Assembly (NCBI RefSeq): GCF_003614185.1
Contig: NZ_KZ987724.1
Coordinates: 602,679 to 666,678, forward strand
Direction of reading: 5' to 3'
From: Paenibacillus aceti
GTDB taxonomy: Bacteria > Bacillota > Bacilli > Paenibacillales > Paenibacillaceae
Length of the DNA: 64,000 nt
Shown here: positions 8,913 to 17,412 of the stretch, piece by piece
Layout of the letters: every line of letters begins with the position of its first letter
Numbering within the stretch: position 1 is the first letter of the stretch
Notes under the pieces: model-generated
Database searches by the model: none
Told to the model about the DNA's origin: nothing
The model's input: the letters and a program-made list of their open reading frames with translations, nothing else
Made by a program: the position numbers and the translations under genes

Positions 8913-9085
8913 GAAGTCCCTTTTTTATGTCCGAAAATCCTTACGGCTCAAGGCCTCAGATTACTGCAAAACGCTCATTTAAAAAAGCGATCTGACGAGG
9001 GACAGGATATAGGCGGGATTTAAGCGCTTTTTCTCCTAATCTATAACTTTTCACAGCCGGTTTGGGACGTTTGTGCGGATTGACA

Positions 9086-9101
9086 ATACTATATATAGGT
9101 G
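9086..9101 (+). promoter_or_regulatory. NrdR box 1 (nrdIEF promoter)
   Basis: The core CTATATATAG (9089-9098) fits the NrdR-box core CWATATATWG at every position. It lies between the -35 and -10 elements, where a repressor would block RNA polymerase. Its centre is 32 bp from the second box, close to three helical turns, as for known NrdR box pairs. Confidence 0.75.
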
Positions 9102-9117
9102 GTAAATTGATTTAGCG

Positions 9118-9133
9118 CAACAAGATGTTGTTT
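9118..9133 (+). promoter_or_regulatory. NrdR box 2 (nrdIEF promoter)
   Basis: The core CAAGATGTTG (9121-9130) matches the NrdR consensus at eight of ten positions and lies just downstream of the expected transcription start. Together with box 1 it predicts repression of nrdIEF by NrdR when dATP is abundant. Confidence 0.65.
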
Positions 9134-9209
9134 GTTTATAGGTTTTTAACCTTTATATTTGAAATATAGGAAAGAGATAGATTGCAAGGGGAAAAGTGAG
9201 GGAGTATCG

Positions 9210-9569
9210 ATGCTAATTGCGTATGATTCCAAGACAGGGAATGTAAAACGGTTCATTCAGAAGCTTGACTTGCCTGCTGTACAAATTGACGAGGGAATGA
9301 CGCTTGAGGAGCCGTTTGTGCTGATTACATATACGACCGGGTTCGGTCAGATACCGCCAAGAGTCTCAGCATTTCTGGAACATAATCATGGTCGGATGCT
9401 CGGTGTGGCGGCCAGCGGCAACCGCAATTGGGGAGAGAGATTTGCGAAGAGTGCGGATTTAATCTCCGAGCGTTACCAAGTGCCAGTTGTGGCCAAATTT
9501 GAGCTGTCCGGGACGAAGAGGGATGCTGAAGACTTCAAGCAGGAGGTGAGCCGGGTTGCGGCATATTGA
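9210..9569 (+). CDS. nrdI: Ribonucleotide reductase flavodoxin NrdI
   Basis: 119-residue flavodoxin-like protein that supplies oxidant to assemble the dimanganese-tyrosyl cofactor of NrdF. It opens with LIAYDSKTGNVKRF, the FMN phosphate-binding loop of the NrdI family, and has TYTTGFGQIPPRV and VAASGNRNWGERF, both family signatures around FMN. The ATG at 9210 has the ribosome site GAGGGAG, and the protein then begins exactly at the family start; an in-frame upstream ATG at 9159 would add a non-conserved tail. It overlaps nrdE by 14 bp, so translation is probably coupled. Confidence 0.95.
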   Translation: MLIAYDSKTGNVKRFIQKLDLPAVQIDEGMTLEEPFVLITYTTGFGQIPPRVSAFLEHNHGRMLGVAASGNRNWGERFAKSADLISERYQVPVVAKFELSGTKRDAEDFKQEVSRVAAY

Positions 9570-11640
9570 ACTGAACAATCAATTGATGCAGCGTGATGAG
9601 AACGGGTTCTTCCAATTAGAGAAGGACCGGGAAGCTGTTGCTGAGTTTATGAAGGAAGTAGCGGGTAGAACAATGACCTTCCCGACTACGGCCGATAAAG
9701 TACGATATATGATCGATCATGACTATTATGAAAATGTGTACGAACGGTATACGGCTGATGAAGTCGATCAAGTATTTGCTATTACCCATAGCTATCGATT
9801 TGAATTTCCGTCTTACATGGCTGCATCGAAATTTTACACGGACTATGCATTGAAGACGAATGACAAGTCCAAATATTTGGAGCATTATCCCGACCGGGTG
9901 GCCATCGTAGCACTACATCTTGGCCGAGGAAATGCAGATACGGCCAGCACGCTGGCACGATCGATGATGGAGCAACGGCTGCAGCCAGCCACTCCAACGT
10001 TCCTGAATGCGGGCAAGAGCCGGCGCGGCGAGATGGTCTCCTGCTTCCTACTGGAAATGGACGATTCGCTGAATTCAATCAACTATGTGCTAAATACATG
10101 CATGCAGTTGTCCAAAATCGGCGGAGGTGTCGCAGTTAACCTGTCGAAGCTGCGTGGACGCGGCGAAGCGATCAAAGGCGTGGAAGGTGCGGCCAAAGGA
10201 ATTATGCCGGTGCTGAAGCTGATGGAGGACGCTTTCTCCTACGCAGATCAGATGGGACAGCGTAAAGGCTCGGGCGCAGGGTATTACAACATTTTCGGTT
10301 GGGATGTCGCAGAGTTTCTGGATAGCAAGAAGATCAACGCCGATGAGCGGATCCGCTTGAAAACTTTGTCGATCGGTTTGATTGTACCGAACCGCTTCTA
10401 TGAACTGGCCAAGGCTAACGAACCGATTCATGTGTTCGGTCCATATAGTGTATACAAAGCTTACGGAACACATCTGGACGATATGGATCTGGACGTGATG
10501 TATGACAAGCTGCTAGCTGACGACCGGGTGAAGAAGAAGAAATTGATGAGCGCACGGGACATGTTGACGAAGATCGCTATGGTTCAGCTAGAATCCGGCT
10601 ATCCATATATCATGAACAAGAGCAACGCGAACAACCAGCATGCCTTGAAAAATATCGGGCAGGTCAAAATGTCCAACCTGTGTACGGAAATTTTCCAACT
10701 GCAGGAGACATCGGAGATCAAGGATTACGGCCAGGAGGATATGATCCGCCGCGACATCAGCTGTAACCTTGCCTCATTGAACATCGTGAACGTGATGGAG
10801 CGGAAGAAGGTCCGTGAATCCGTACATGAAGGCATGGTAGCCTTGACGGCTGTTAGTGACATGACGAGCATAGCGAACGCTCCAGGTGTTGCCAAGGCGA
10901 ACCGGGAGATGCATTCCGTTGGTCTTGGGGTCATGAATTTGCACGGATTCCTGGCCAAGAACAAAATTGCATATGAGAGCGAAGAGGCGAGAGATTTTGC
11001 CCGCACTTTCTTTGCGATGATGAATTATTATTCGCTGGAAAAAAGTATGGAAATTGCTGTACAGACAGGCGAAGTTTTCGCCGGTTTCGAGCAGTCCGAA
11101 TATGCGACAGGTGAGTATTTCAGTCGTTATGTGGATACGGATTACCGTCCACGCACTGATAAGGTGGCTGGACTGTTTGAAGGTATGTACATCCCTTCTC
11201 CTGAGGATTGGGCAGAGCTGCAGCAATCCGTGATGAAGAATGGACTATATCATGCCTACAGGTTGGCAATCGCGCCGACCGCAAGTATTTCCTATATTCA
11301 GAATGCGACATCCAGTGTGATGCCTGTCGTGGAACAAATCGAGACCCGTACTTATGCGAATTCGACGACTTATTACCCGATGCCATACTTGAGCGCGGAA
11401 AATATGTTCTTCTATAAATCGGCTTATCAAATGGATCAGTTCAAGGTCATCGATCTGATCGCGGAAATTGCACCGCATATTGACCAAGGTATCTCGACGG
11501 TTCTGCATGTGAACAGTAATGTGACGACTCGGCAGCTGGCGCGCTATTATTTATACGCCGCACATAAAGGGTTGAAATCGTTGTATTATACGCGGACGAA
11601 GAAGCTGTCTGTGGAAGAATGCCTTACCTGCTCGGTGTAA
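9556..11640 (+). CDS. nrdE: Class Ib ribonucleoside-diphosphate reductase large subunit NrdE
   Basis: 694 residues. Reduces ribonucleoside diphosphates to deoxy forms, using the radical from NrdF. Start is TTG at 9556, directly behind AGGAGGTGAG (9541-9550), inside the end of nrdI. Visible are MVSCFLLEMDDS with one active-site Cys, SKIGGGVAVNLSKLRG, KMSNLCTEIF with the Asn/Cys/Glu radical site, ISCNLASLNI, the PTASISYIQNATSSVMP loop, and the redox Cys pair in the C-terminal ECLTCSV. No ATP-cone is present at the N-terminus, as expected for class Ib. No nrdH gene is nearby. Confidence 0.97.
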   Translation: MRHIELNNQLMQRDENGFFQLEKDREAVAEFMKEVAGRTMTFPTTADKVRYMIDHDYYENVYERYTADEVDQVFAITHSYRFEFPSYMAASKFYTDYALKTNDKSKYLEHYPDRVAIVALHLGRGNADTASTLARSMMEQRLQPATPTFLNAGKSRRGEMVSCFLLEMDDSLNSINYVLNTCMQLSKIGGGVAVNLSKLRGRGEAIKGVEGAAKGIMPVLKLMEDAFSYADQMGQRKGSGAGYYNIFGWDVAEFLDSKKINADERIRLKTLSIGLIVPNRFYELAKANEPIHVFGPYSVYKAYGTHLDDMDLDVMYDKLLADDRVKKKKLMSARDMLTKIAMVQLESGYPYIMNKSNANNQHALKNIGQVKMSNLCTEIFQLQETSEIKDYGQEDMIRRDISCNLASLNIVNVMERKKVRESVHEGMVALTAVSDMTSIANAPGVAKANREMHSVGLGVMNLHGFLAKNKIAYESEEARDFARTFFAMMNYYSLEKSMEIAVQTGEVFAGFEQSEYATGEYFSRYVDTDYRPRTDKVAGLFEGMYIPSPEDWAELQQSVMKNGLYHAYRLAIAPTASISYIQNATSSVMPVVEQIETRTYANSTTYYPMPYLSAENMFFYKSAYQMDQFKVIDLIAEIAPHIDQGISTVLHVNSNVTTRQLARYYLYAAHKGLKSLYYTRTKKLSVEECLTCSV

Positions 11641-11669
11641 CAGAGAAGAAGAAAGGATGAGAAACAGCG

Positions 11670-12629
11670 ATGTGCGCATTACAAGCAGTTAACTGGAACC
11701 GTCCGGATGATGATTTTACGATGATGTTCTGGAATCAGAATATTATGCAGTTCTGGACCGATGATGAAATCCCGTTGTCCGATGACAAAATGTCGTGGAT
11801 GACGTTGAACGAAGATGAGAAAGAAGCATATATGAAGGTGCTTGGTGGGCTGACACTGCTTGATACAGTGCAGGGCGGCGTCGGCATGCCGCAGATTATG
11901 GAGCATGTGGAGGGGCTGCAGCGTAAAGCAGTGCTTGGCTTTATGGGTATGATGGAGCAGATCCACGCCAAGTCGTACAGCAGCATTTTTACTACGCTAG
12001 CTTCTAATGAAGAGATTGATGAAATTTTCCGCTGGGTGGAGCAGAACCCGATGCTGCAGACGAAGGCTGCGACCATTCGCGAATACTATACAAGCATCAA
12101 TTCACCACGTGAACTGTACTTGGCCATGGCGTCATCCGTTCTCCTGGAGAGCTACTTGTTTTATAGTGGATTTTTCTATCCACTCTATCTGGCGGGTCAG
12201 GGCAAGATGACCTGTAGCGGTGAGATCATCGACTTGATTCTGCGCGACGAGAGCATTCATGGTGTGTATGTCGGTGTACTGGCGCAGGAAGTTTTCGCAC
12301 AACTCGATGAAAAAGAACAGAAGGATGTATCCGATACGCTGCAGGGGCTGTTGAAAGATCTTCATGCTAATGAAGAGCAGTATACGGAGCTGATATATAC
12401 GAAGATTGGCTTAGTGGACGAGGTTAAGACGTTCTTGCGCTACAATGCTAACAAGGCATTTATGAATCTGGGCCTGGAGCCACCGTTCGAGGACGAGGAG
12501 ATCAATCCGATCGTACTCAATGGTATCCGCACGAATACGAAGCAGCATGACTTTTTCTCCAAAAAAGGTAACGGCTACGTACGTGCGCTGAACGTTGAGC
12601 CGCTCACGGACGAAGACTTCAATTTCTAA
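11670..12629 (+). CDS. nrdF: Class Ib ribonucleoside-diphosphate reductase small subunit NrdF
   Basis: 319-residue radical-generating subunit. The metal ligands are in place: Asp65 (LTLLDTVQ), Glu96 and His99 (EQIHAKSY), Glu160, and Glu194 with His197 (DESIHGVY). The radical tyrosine is Tyr103 in AKSYSS. With nrdI in the operon, a dimanganese cofactor is likely in vivo. Start is ATG 11670 behind AGAAAGGATGAG, 29 bp after nrdE. A strong terminator follows at 12662. Confidence 0.97.
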   Translation: MCALQAVNWNRPDDDFTMMFWNQNIMQFWTDDEIPLSDDKMSWMTLNEDEKEAYMKVLGGLTLLDTVQGGVGMPQIMEHVEGLQRKAVLGFMGMMEQIHAKSYSSIFTTLASNEEIDEIFRWVEQNPMLQTKAATIREYYTSINSPRELYLAMASSVLLESYLFYSGFFYPLYLAGQGKMTCSGEIIDLILRDESIHGVYVGVLAQEVFAQLDEKEQKDVSDTLQGLLKDLHANEEQYTELIYTKIGLVDEVKTFLRYNANKAFMNLGLEPPFEDEEINPIVLNGIRTNTKQHDFFSKKGNGYVRALNVEPLTDEDFNF

Positions 12630-12661
12630 GATTAACCGCTTGAAATGAATTTCTATATAAG

Positions 12662-12710
12662 AACAGGGTGCTTCTCACTTGTTAAGGTGAGGGGCGCCCT
12701 GTTTTGTTTT
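12662..12710 (+). terminator. Rho-independent terminator of nrdIEF
   Basis: Long stem with arms beginning AACAGGGTGC and ending GCGCCCTGTT around TGTTA, followed by a T-rich tail. The IS200 copy begins within that T tail. Confidence 0.85.
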
Positions 12711-12798
12711 TATTATGGCTTTAGCCAGTTGAGTGCGTGAAACGCGCGAAACAAAAAACCACCCGCTATGCGGGTGGAGGGATCGAGGGTTTGACCAA

Positions 12799-12854
12799 TA
12801 AGACCATCCCGATAGAATTGAGATGTTCAGGCTCAATTGAAAGGAATGGTCTTA
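12799..12854 (+). promoter_or_regulatory. IS200 5'-leader hairpin that sequesters the tnpA ribosome site
   Basis: TAAGACCAT (12799-12807) pairs perfectly with ATGGTCTTA (12846-12854), which abuts the tnpA ATG and overlaps its ribosome site AAGGAA. An inner stem AATTGAG / CTCAATT lies at 12816-12822 and 12832-12838. A translation-repressing leader stem is known for IS200. The identical structure lies at 18426-18481 in copy 2. Confidence 0.75.
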
Positions 12855-12855
12855 G

Positions 12856-13329
12856 ATGGCAAACAAGAGCTATAGTCTAGCTCACACGAAGTGGATGTGC
12901 AAATACCACATTGTGTTCACCCCGAAGTATAGACGGAAAGAGATCTATAATCAAGTGAGGAAAGACTTAATCGAAATTTTCAAACGTTTATGTAAGTATA
13001 AGGGAGTGGACATCCTGGAAGGTCATATGATGCCAGATCATGTACACATGCTGGTAGCGATCCCCCCAAAGATAGCCGTGTCCACATTCATGGGATATCT
13101 GAAGGGGAAAAGTTCGCTAATGATCTTTGAAAAGCACGCGCAACTAAAGTATAAATATGGGAATCGAAAATTTTGGGCAGAAGGCTATTATGTAAGTACA
13201 GTGGGCCTAAATGAAGCAACCGTAGCAAAATACATTCGTGAACAAGAAGCACATGACCAAGCAATAGATAAGTTGAGTGTAAAAGAGTACGAAGATCCGT
13301 TTAGCAGTAACAGGAGCAAAAAGAAATAA
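12856..13329 (+). CDS. tnpA: IS200/IS605-family Y1 transposase TnpA (copy 1)
   Basis: 157-residue HUH single-strand transposase. His-Val-His lies at residues 62-64 in PDHVHMLVAIPP and the likely nucleophile is Tyr126 in VAKYIREQ. KYHIVFTPKYRR near the N-terminus and FWAEGYYVSTVG are IS200-group signatures. No tnpB accompanies it, so this is a one-gene IS200-type element. The protein is identical to the copy at 18483. Confidence 0.95.
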   Translation: MANKSYSLAHTKWMCKYHIVFTPKYRRKEIYNQVRKDLIEIFKRLCKYKGVDILEGHMMPDHVHMLVAIPPKIAVSTFMGYLKGKSSLMIFEKHAQLKYKYGNRKFWAEGYYVSTVGLNEATVAKYIREQEAHDQAIDKLSVKEYEDPFSSNRSKKK

Positions 13330-13492
13330 ACCAGTTTAACTGGTTAGTGAAAGTGACAAATTACACTGAGCCTGAACAGATTTGTGGTCAGGCTAGCGTC
13401 TTTAGGCGCAGTTTGGCAACAGGGGGTTATACCCCAAGTGCAAACCACCCGTTGGACGGGTGGTCATGATTTCAGCGACAAGAATAGGCTGA

Positions 13493-13521
13493 TTGACAAG
13501 TGATGTAAGAGCCTGTAAAAT
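13493..13521 (+). promoter_or_regulatory. Promoter of the Zur-controlled rpmG operon
   Basis: -35 TTGACA at 13493-13498, spacer of exactly 17 bp, -10 TAAAAT at 13516-13521. The -35 begins 21 bp after the right end of IS200 copy 1, so the insertion left the promoter intact. Confidence 0.8.
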
Positions 13522-13522
13522 A

Positions 13523-13547
13523 CTTAATCGTAAACATTACGATTAAG
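13523..13547 (+). promoter_or_regulatory. Zur box
   Basis: Perfect inverted repeat with 11-bp arms (CTTAATCGTAA and TTACGATTAAG) and a 3-bp centre. It fits the Bacillus Zur operator TCGTAA-N3-TTACGA and overlaps the expected transcription start, so zinc-loaded Zur should repress the operon. Confidence 0.85.
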
Positions 13548-13561
13548 GAGAGTTGCTTGAG

Positions 13562-13711
13562 ATGAGAGTTGTCATTACTTTGGCATGTACCGAGACAGGA
13601 GACCGTAATTACACGACTACCAAGAATAAGAAGACGCATCCTGAGCGTATGGAACTGCGCAAATATTGCCCGCGGTTGAGAAAATATACGCTGCATCGAG
13701 AAACTCGTTAA
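13562..13711 (+). CDS. rpmG: Ribosomal protein L33, zinc-independent paralogue
   Basis: 49-residue L33 with the family core [21 protein letters not shown]. Zinc-binding L33 has two CxxC pairs. Here the first reads CTET (Cys9 only) and the second CPRL (Cys36 only), so the zinc site is lost. Such Cys-depleted copies replace the zinc-containing form during zinc starvation in Bacillus. The Zur box directly upstream and the CobW-type GTPase downstream fit this. The ATG at 13562 lies 11 bp behind GGAG in the edge of the Zur box. Confidence 0.9.
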   Translation: MRVVITLACTETGDRNYTTTKNKKTHPERMELRKYCPRLRKYTLHRETR

Positions 13712-13731
13712 TCTGCTGAAGGAGGTAATAT

Positions 13732-14949
13732 ATGTTTGCAGACCAAGGAACAAGAGAGAAAATACCGGTAACGGTGCTGAGTGGTTATTTGGGAGCCGGG
13801 AAAACGACGTTACTGAATCATATCCTGCACAATAAAGACGGGCTAAAGGTTGCAGTAATTGTGAATGACATGAGCGAGGTAAATGTTGACGCCAATCTAG
13901 TAAAGTCGGGGAATGCATTGTCCCGAACAGAGGAGAAGCTGGTGGAAATGTCCAACGGCTGCATCTGCTGCACACTGCGTGACGATCTGCTGCGTGAGGT
14001 TCAGAAGCTGGCTGCTGAGGGACGCTTTGAATATATTCTGATCGAATCGTCTGGAATCAGTGAACCTGTCCCGGTTGCTCAGACCTTTACTTATGCCAAC
14101 CCGGATCTGGATATTGATTTAACCTCCCTGTCCCGCTTGGATACCATGGTTACTGTCGTGGATGCGAACCGTTTCTGGCATGATTTTGCCTCGGGAGAGA
14201 GTCTGCTTGATCGGGATCAGGGGGCAACGGAGGCTGACTATAGGGATATCGTTGACCTTCTCATCGACCAGATCGAGACCTGTGATGTTCTACTGCTGAA
14301 CAAATGCGATCTGGTTGAAGAGGAAGAGCTGGTTAAGCTGGAGGCGGTGTTACGAAAGCTTCAGCCATCGGCCAAAATCATTCGTACAGTGAATGGAGTT
14401 GTCGACCCCAAGGAAATTTTAAACACCGGCTTGTTTGATTTTGAAAAGACGAGCATGTCCTCGGGCTGGATCGCTGAGCTTACCAAGAAGGAGCATACCC
14501 CAGAGACTGAGGAATATGGAATTGGATCATTTGTGTACCGCAGCAGGATCCCATTTCATCCGCAGCGTCTCAGTTATTTCTTCAGCAATTGGCCTGAAGA
14601 GGTTGTGCGGGCCAAAGGGCTGGTATGGATTGCTGCTCATGGTGATTATGCGGCATCCCTTAGCCAGGCCGGAACTTCCATTCAGTTCGGTCCTGCCGGC
14701 TATTGGCTCGCTTCATTGCCGGAGGATCAGCAACGTGAAGTATTGGAGAGCGAGCCTGAGGCTCGGGAGCGCTGGGATGATAAATGGGGCGATCGAATGA
14801 CTGAGCTCGTCTTCATCGGCATCGATATGAATCGAGAGGACATCGAGAAGAGATTGGCCCGCTGCTTACTGAGTGACGATGAAATGAAGCAAGACTGGAG
14901 TCGATTCAATAACCCGCTGCCTTGGGTGGTGGAGGAATTCCATAACTAG
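13732..14949 (+). CDS. CobW/ZagA-type zinc metallochaperone GTPase
   Basis: 405-residue G3E-family GTPase. Walker A is GYLGAGKTT (residues 18-26). The metal-binding motif is GCICC (Cys77, Cys79, Cys80). The guanine-specificity motif is NKCD (about residue 198), and a CobW_C domain follows from about 275. It is 20 bp downstream of Cys-depleted rpmG and under the same Zur box, matching B. subtilis ZagA (YciC), which delivers zinc to essential enzymes during starvation. Ribosome site GAAGGAGG lies 8 bp before the ATG. ZagA-like function is inferred from regulation and motif. Confidence 0.85.
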   Translation: MFADQGTREKIPVTVLSGYLGAGKTTLLNHILHNKDGLKVAVIVNDMSEVNVDANLVKSGNALSRTEEKLVEMSNGCICCTLRDDLLREVQKLAAEGRFEYILIESSGISEPVPVAQTFTYANPDLDIDLTSLSRLDTMVTVVDANRFWHDFASGESLLDRDQGATEADYRDIVDLLIDQIETCDVLLLNKCDLVEEEELVKLEAVLRKLQPSAKIIRTVNGVVDPKEILNTGLFDFEKTSMSSGWIAELTKKEHTPETEEYGIGSFVYRSRIPFHPQRLSYFFSNWPEEVVRAKGLVWIAAHGDYAASLSQAGTSIQFGPAGYWLASLPEDQQREVLESEPEARERWDDKWGDRMTELVFIGIDMNREDIEKRLARCLLSDDEMKQDWSRFNNPLPWVVEEFHN

Positions 14950-14965
14950 TAAAAATCGAATATAT

Positions 14966-15008
14966 GAGCTCTTGAATCTCCTTTGTGGAGGTTCAGGAGC
15001 TTTATTTA
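14966..15008 (+). terminator. Rho-independent terminator of the rpmG-cobW operon
   Basis: Arms GAGCTCTTGAATCTCC and GGAGGTTCAGGAGCTT with a five-base loop and a following T-rich stretch. Confidence 0.85.
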
Positions 15009-15120
15009 TTCTGTAAGGTTGGATTTGGATTGCTCTGAATTGATAGCTTTGGATATTTCTATTCACTCCAATCATTGATAAACTTACCCAATAATATTTC
15101 AATAATATAGGAGTGATAGT

Positions 15121-15657
15121 ATGGATGAATTACGCTACAAGACAAGGGAAGTGTTGGACAGGAGCAAGATTGAGACATTTTTGTTGCAGGCTCGAATTGG
15201 ACATCTTGGAATGGCTGATGGTCATCTGCCGTATGTAGTTCCGCTTAATTTTGTCTGGACAGATGGCAAGCTTTATTTCCATGGAGCGACAGGCGGGAGA
15301 AGAAATCGTGTGATGGATGCTAATCCAGAGGTCTGTTTTACGGTTTGTGAAGAATATGGAACTATTACTGATCCGGTGCCAGCCAAGACGGACACAGCGT
15401 ATATGAGTGTCATGATTTTTGGTAAGGCAGAACCTGTCATTGATCTGGACGAAGCTACACATATGCTGCAAGAAATGATTAATAAGTATGTGCCTGGTTA
15501 CTATAATCGTCCTTTACCTCAGCAACACGTAGACAGGTACCGATCAGCCGTATTTGGTGGTCCGGTTCAGGTGTATCGAATAAATCCACATCATATCACG
15601 GCGAAAGAAAATCCGATGGAAACTGAAAAAATGTTCAGACCGGGGAAAACCGTGTAA
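15121..15657 (+). CDS. Pyridoxamine 5'-phosphate oxidase-like flavoprotein
   Basis: 178-residue FMN-binding split-barrel protein. IGHLGMADGHLPYVVPLNFVW and LYFHGATGGRR are the flavin-binding strands of the NimA/PNPOx-like group, and VRDPVP-type loops follow. The reaction cannot be told from sequence; relatives include nitroimidazole reductases and general flavin reductases. It has its own promoter region after the preceding terminator and the ribosome site AGGAG. It converges on the MocR regulator gene at 15804, which may or may not control it. Confidence 0.85.
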   Translation: MDELRYKTREVLDRSKIETFLLQARIGHLGMADGHLPYVVPLNFVWTDGKLYFHGATGGRRNRVMDANPEVCFTVCEEYGTITDPVPAKTDTAYMSVMIFGKAEPVIDLDEATHMLQEMINKYVPGYYNRPLPQQHVDRYRSAVFGGPVQVYRINPHHITAKENPMETEKMFRPGKTV

Positions 15658-15676
15658 GTCCAAAATCATCTCTTTA

Positions 15677-15718
15677 AAAAATAATGCTGCCACTACTGAT
15701 GCGGCAGCATTATTTTCA
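15677..15718. terminator. Bidirectional rho-independent terminator
   Basis: Stem AATAATGCTGCC / GGCAGCATTATT with A-run on one side and T-run on the other, between the convergent PNPOx-like and MocR genes. Confidence 0.85.
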
Positions 15719-15803
15719 ACTATCATTTTCGTTAGCTTATATTCTATAAGTGTGCGTTCAAAAAGTCAGACTTTCAGCACCGAAGCAACTATTTGAACAG
15801 CCT

Positions 15804-17234
15804 CTATAAGATCATTTCAGCAAGGCGGGACATTCCTTCCTCAATAAGTCCCTCATCTACCTTAGCAAAACCCAGCACCCATCCTTTTCGATCACTTTCC
15901 AAGCAATATGTACTCAGCGGATATACACGGATTCCCTGGTCGAGCGCTAGCTTCGTCACTGCTTCTTCTCCAAACGATTTATCAGCCTCAAGAAGCATAT
16001 GAAGCCCCGTTTCTGCGCCGCTTAGAGTAAAGTGTTCACTAAGACCTGTTGTGTTAATGGCTTTCGTCATGACTTCGTGTCTGCGCCGATATACATTGCG
16101 AACTCGTCTCATATGACGCATAAAATGACCATGTTCGATAAAATGAGTAAGCGTTAATTGCTCCATAATCGGGAGATGGCGATAGGTTAATTCATGGACC
16201 TGGGCAATCTGACGAATGGCCTCTTTGGGGCCAACGATTGCTGATATTCGGATACCAGGAGCGATCATTTTGGAAAAACTCATCATATACAATGTGTTCT
16301 GAGGTTGCTGACTGAACAAGGTTGGAAGCGGGTCACCGCGATACCGGAATTCACTGTCGTAATCATCCTCAATAATCCAGCAACGCTGTTCAGCAGTCAT
16401 ATGTAACAATTGTTGCCTGCGAGGCTCCGACATAATAACTCCAGCCGCACACTGATGCGATGGCGTAACATATACAAGTTTGGACCCAGGATGAACGCGC
16501 TCTACGCATAGTCCGTGTTGGTCGACCGGAACGGATGCGACTTGCATGCGCCGATTTTTCATCACCATCCAGGCAGCAGGAAAGCCGGGATCCTCAACCG
16601 AAACCATATCTCCTTCATGTAGCAGGGCTTGAGCGATTAAATCAATGCTATGTTGTGCGCCAGAAGTTAAAATGATTTGGTCGATATCCACATGAACTCC
16701 TCGTTCAAGCGACAGGTAGCGTTGAATCTGCTCTCGCAGCGGCAGGAAGCCATAGGGGTCGCCATAAGCCCAACTGTCCAAGCTTGCTTCTGTAGAGGCA
16801 TGCAAAAAGGATTTTCTCCAATTCCTATGAAAATGCTCGTCTAAATAAGGCTCATGAGGACAGAAATCGATCTCTGCTGTTCGGTTATCTTTATTGCCAA
16901 ACCAATGGTGTAAATGGTCAACTCCAATGTTTAGCAGAGGTAGCTCAGGAGGGAGGGGACCAGGTAGGGCAGCATTTTCGGAAGGTGGAGCTGTGTATGT
17001 CCATTCGCTAACTCTTGTCCCGCCGCGACGGGAGGTCACGGTATATCCGCGGCTGAATAACTCTTCATAAACGATCTGTATGGTGGAACGGGAAACGCCG
17101 ATCAATGAAGCGAGTTCACGGGAAGGGAGCAGTAATTCACCGGGTGGCCATTTTCCGGTCGTAATATTATGAATCGCTTGATCCAGAAGCTGCTGCCAGA
17201 TGGGGCGTTCGTCATCACGATTTACCTTTAGCAT
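15804..17234 (-). CDS. MocR/PdxR-type regulator (GntR wHTH plus aminotransferase-like domain)
   Basis: 476 residues. A GntR winged helix at the N-terminus (residues ~10-75, LPSRELASLIGVSRSTI) is followed by a fold-type I aminotransferase-like domain. The PLP lysine is Lys322 (SFSKMIAPGIR) and the ring-nitrogen aspartate lies in IEDDYDSEF (about 290). Such proteins usually control vitamin B6, GABA or amino-acid genes, and often the neighbouring gene. Here the neighbour is a PNPOx-like flavoprotein, but in convergent orientation. Target unknown. Confidence 0.9.
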   Translation of the reverse strand: MLKVNRDDERPIWQQLLDQAIHNITTGKWPPGELLLPSRELASLIGVSRSTIQIVYEELFSRGYTVTSRRGGTRVSEWTYTAPPSENAALPGPLPPELPLLNIGVDHLHHWFGNKDNRTAEIDFCPHEPYLDEHFHRNWRKSFLHASTEASLDSWAYGDPYGFLPLREQIQRYLSLERGVHVDIDQIILTSGAQHSIDLIAQALLHEGDMVSVEDPGFPAAWMVMKNRRMQVASVPVDQHGLCVERVHPGSKLVYVTPSHQCAAGVIMSEPRRQQLLHMTAEQRCWIIEDDYDSEFRYRGDPLPTLFSQQPQNTLYMMSFSKMIAPGIRISAIVGPKEAIRQIAQVHELTYRHLPIMEQLTLTHFIEHGHFMRHMRRVRNVYRRRHEVMTKAINTTGLSEHFTLSGAETGLHMLLEADKSFGEEAVTKLALDQGIRVYPLSTYCLESDRKGWVLGFAKVDEGLIEEGMSRLAEMIL

Positions 17235-17412
17235 TTATTTTCACCCCCGGTTATATTTGCTATAAATAGACTATACCGTTTTTATTGAATAGGAGATTGC
17301 TCCATATTTTCACAGAGGGAGGCGGGTAGTCATAGCAGATGATTATGATAGCCGTATTTTTTACGGCGATAGTATTGAGATACATAGGCAGGATGAAGAG
17401 TGCACGATATTT

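Larger units (their letters stand above)
8913..9209 (+). promoter_or_regulatory. Intergenic region with nrdIEF promoter
   Basis: Promoter -35 TTGACA at 9080-9085 and -10 TAAATT at 9103-9108 with a 17-bp spacer. It serves nrdI, whose ATG is at 9210 behind GTGAGGGAG. Both NrdR boxes overlap it (listed separately). The part 8913-9079 holds nothing I can name. Confidence 0.7.
12707..13472 (+). mobile_element. IS200-type insertion sequence, copy 1
   Basis: A 766-bp segment repeated at 18334-19099; left ends, right ends and encoded proteins correspond exactly, offset 5627 bp. Both ends carry hairpins: AACCACCCGC / GCGGGTGG at 12757-12778 on the left and ACCACCCGT / ACGGGTGGT near 13445-13463 on the right, as expected for single-strand transposition. 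There are no terminal inverted repeats and no target duplication. Confidence 0.9.
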
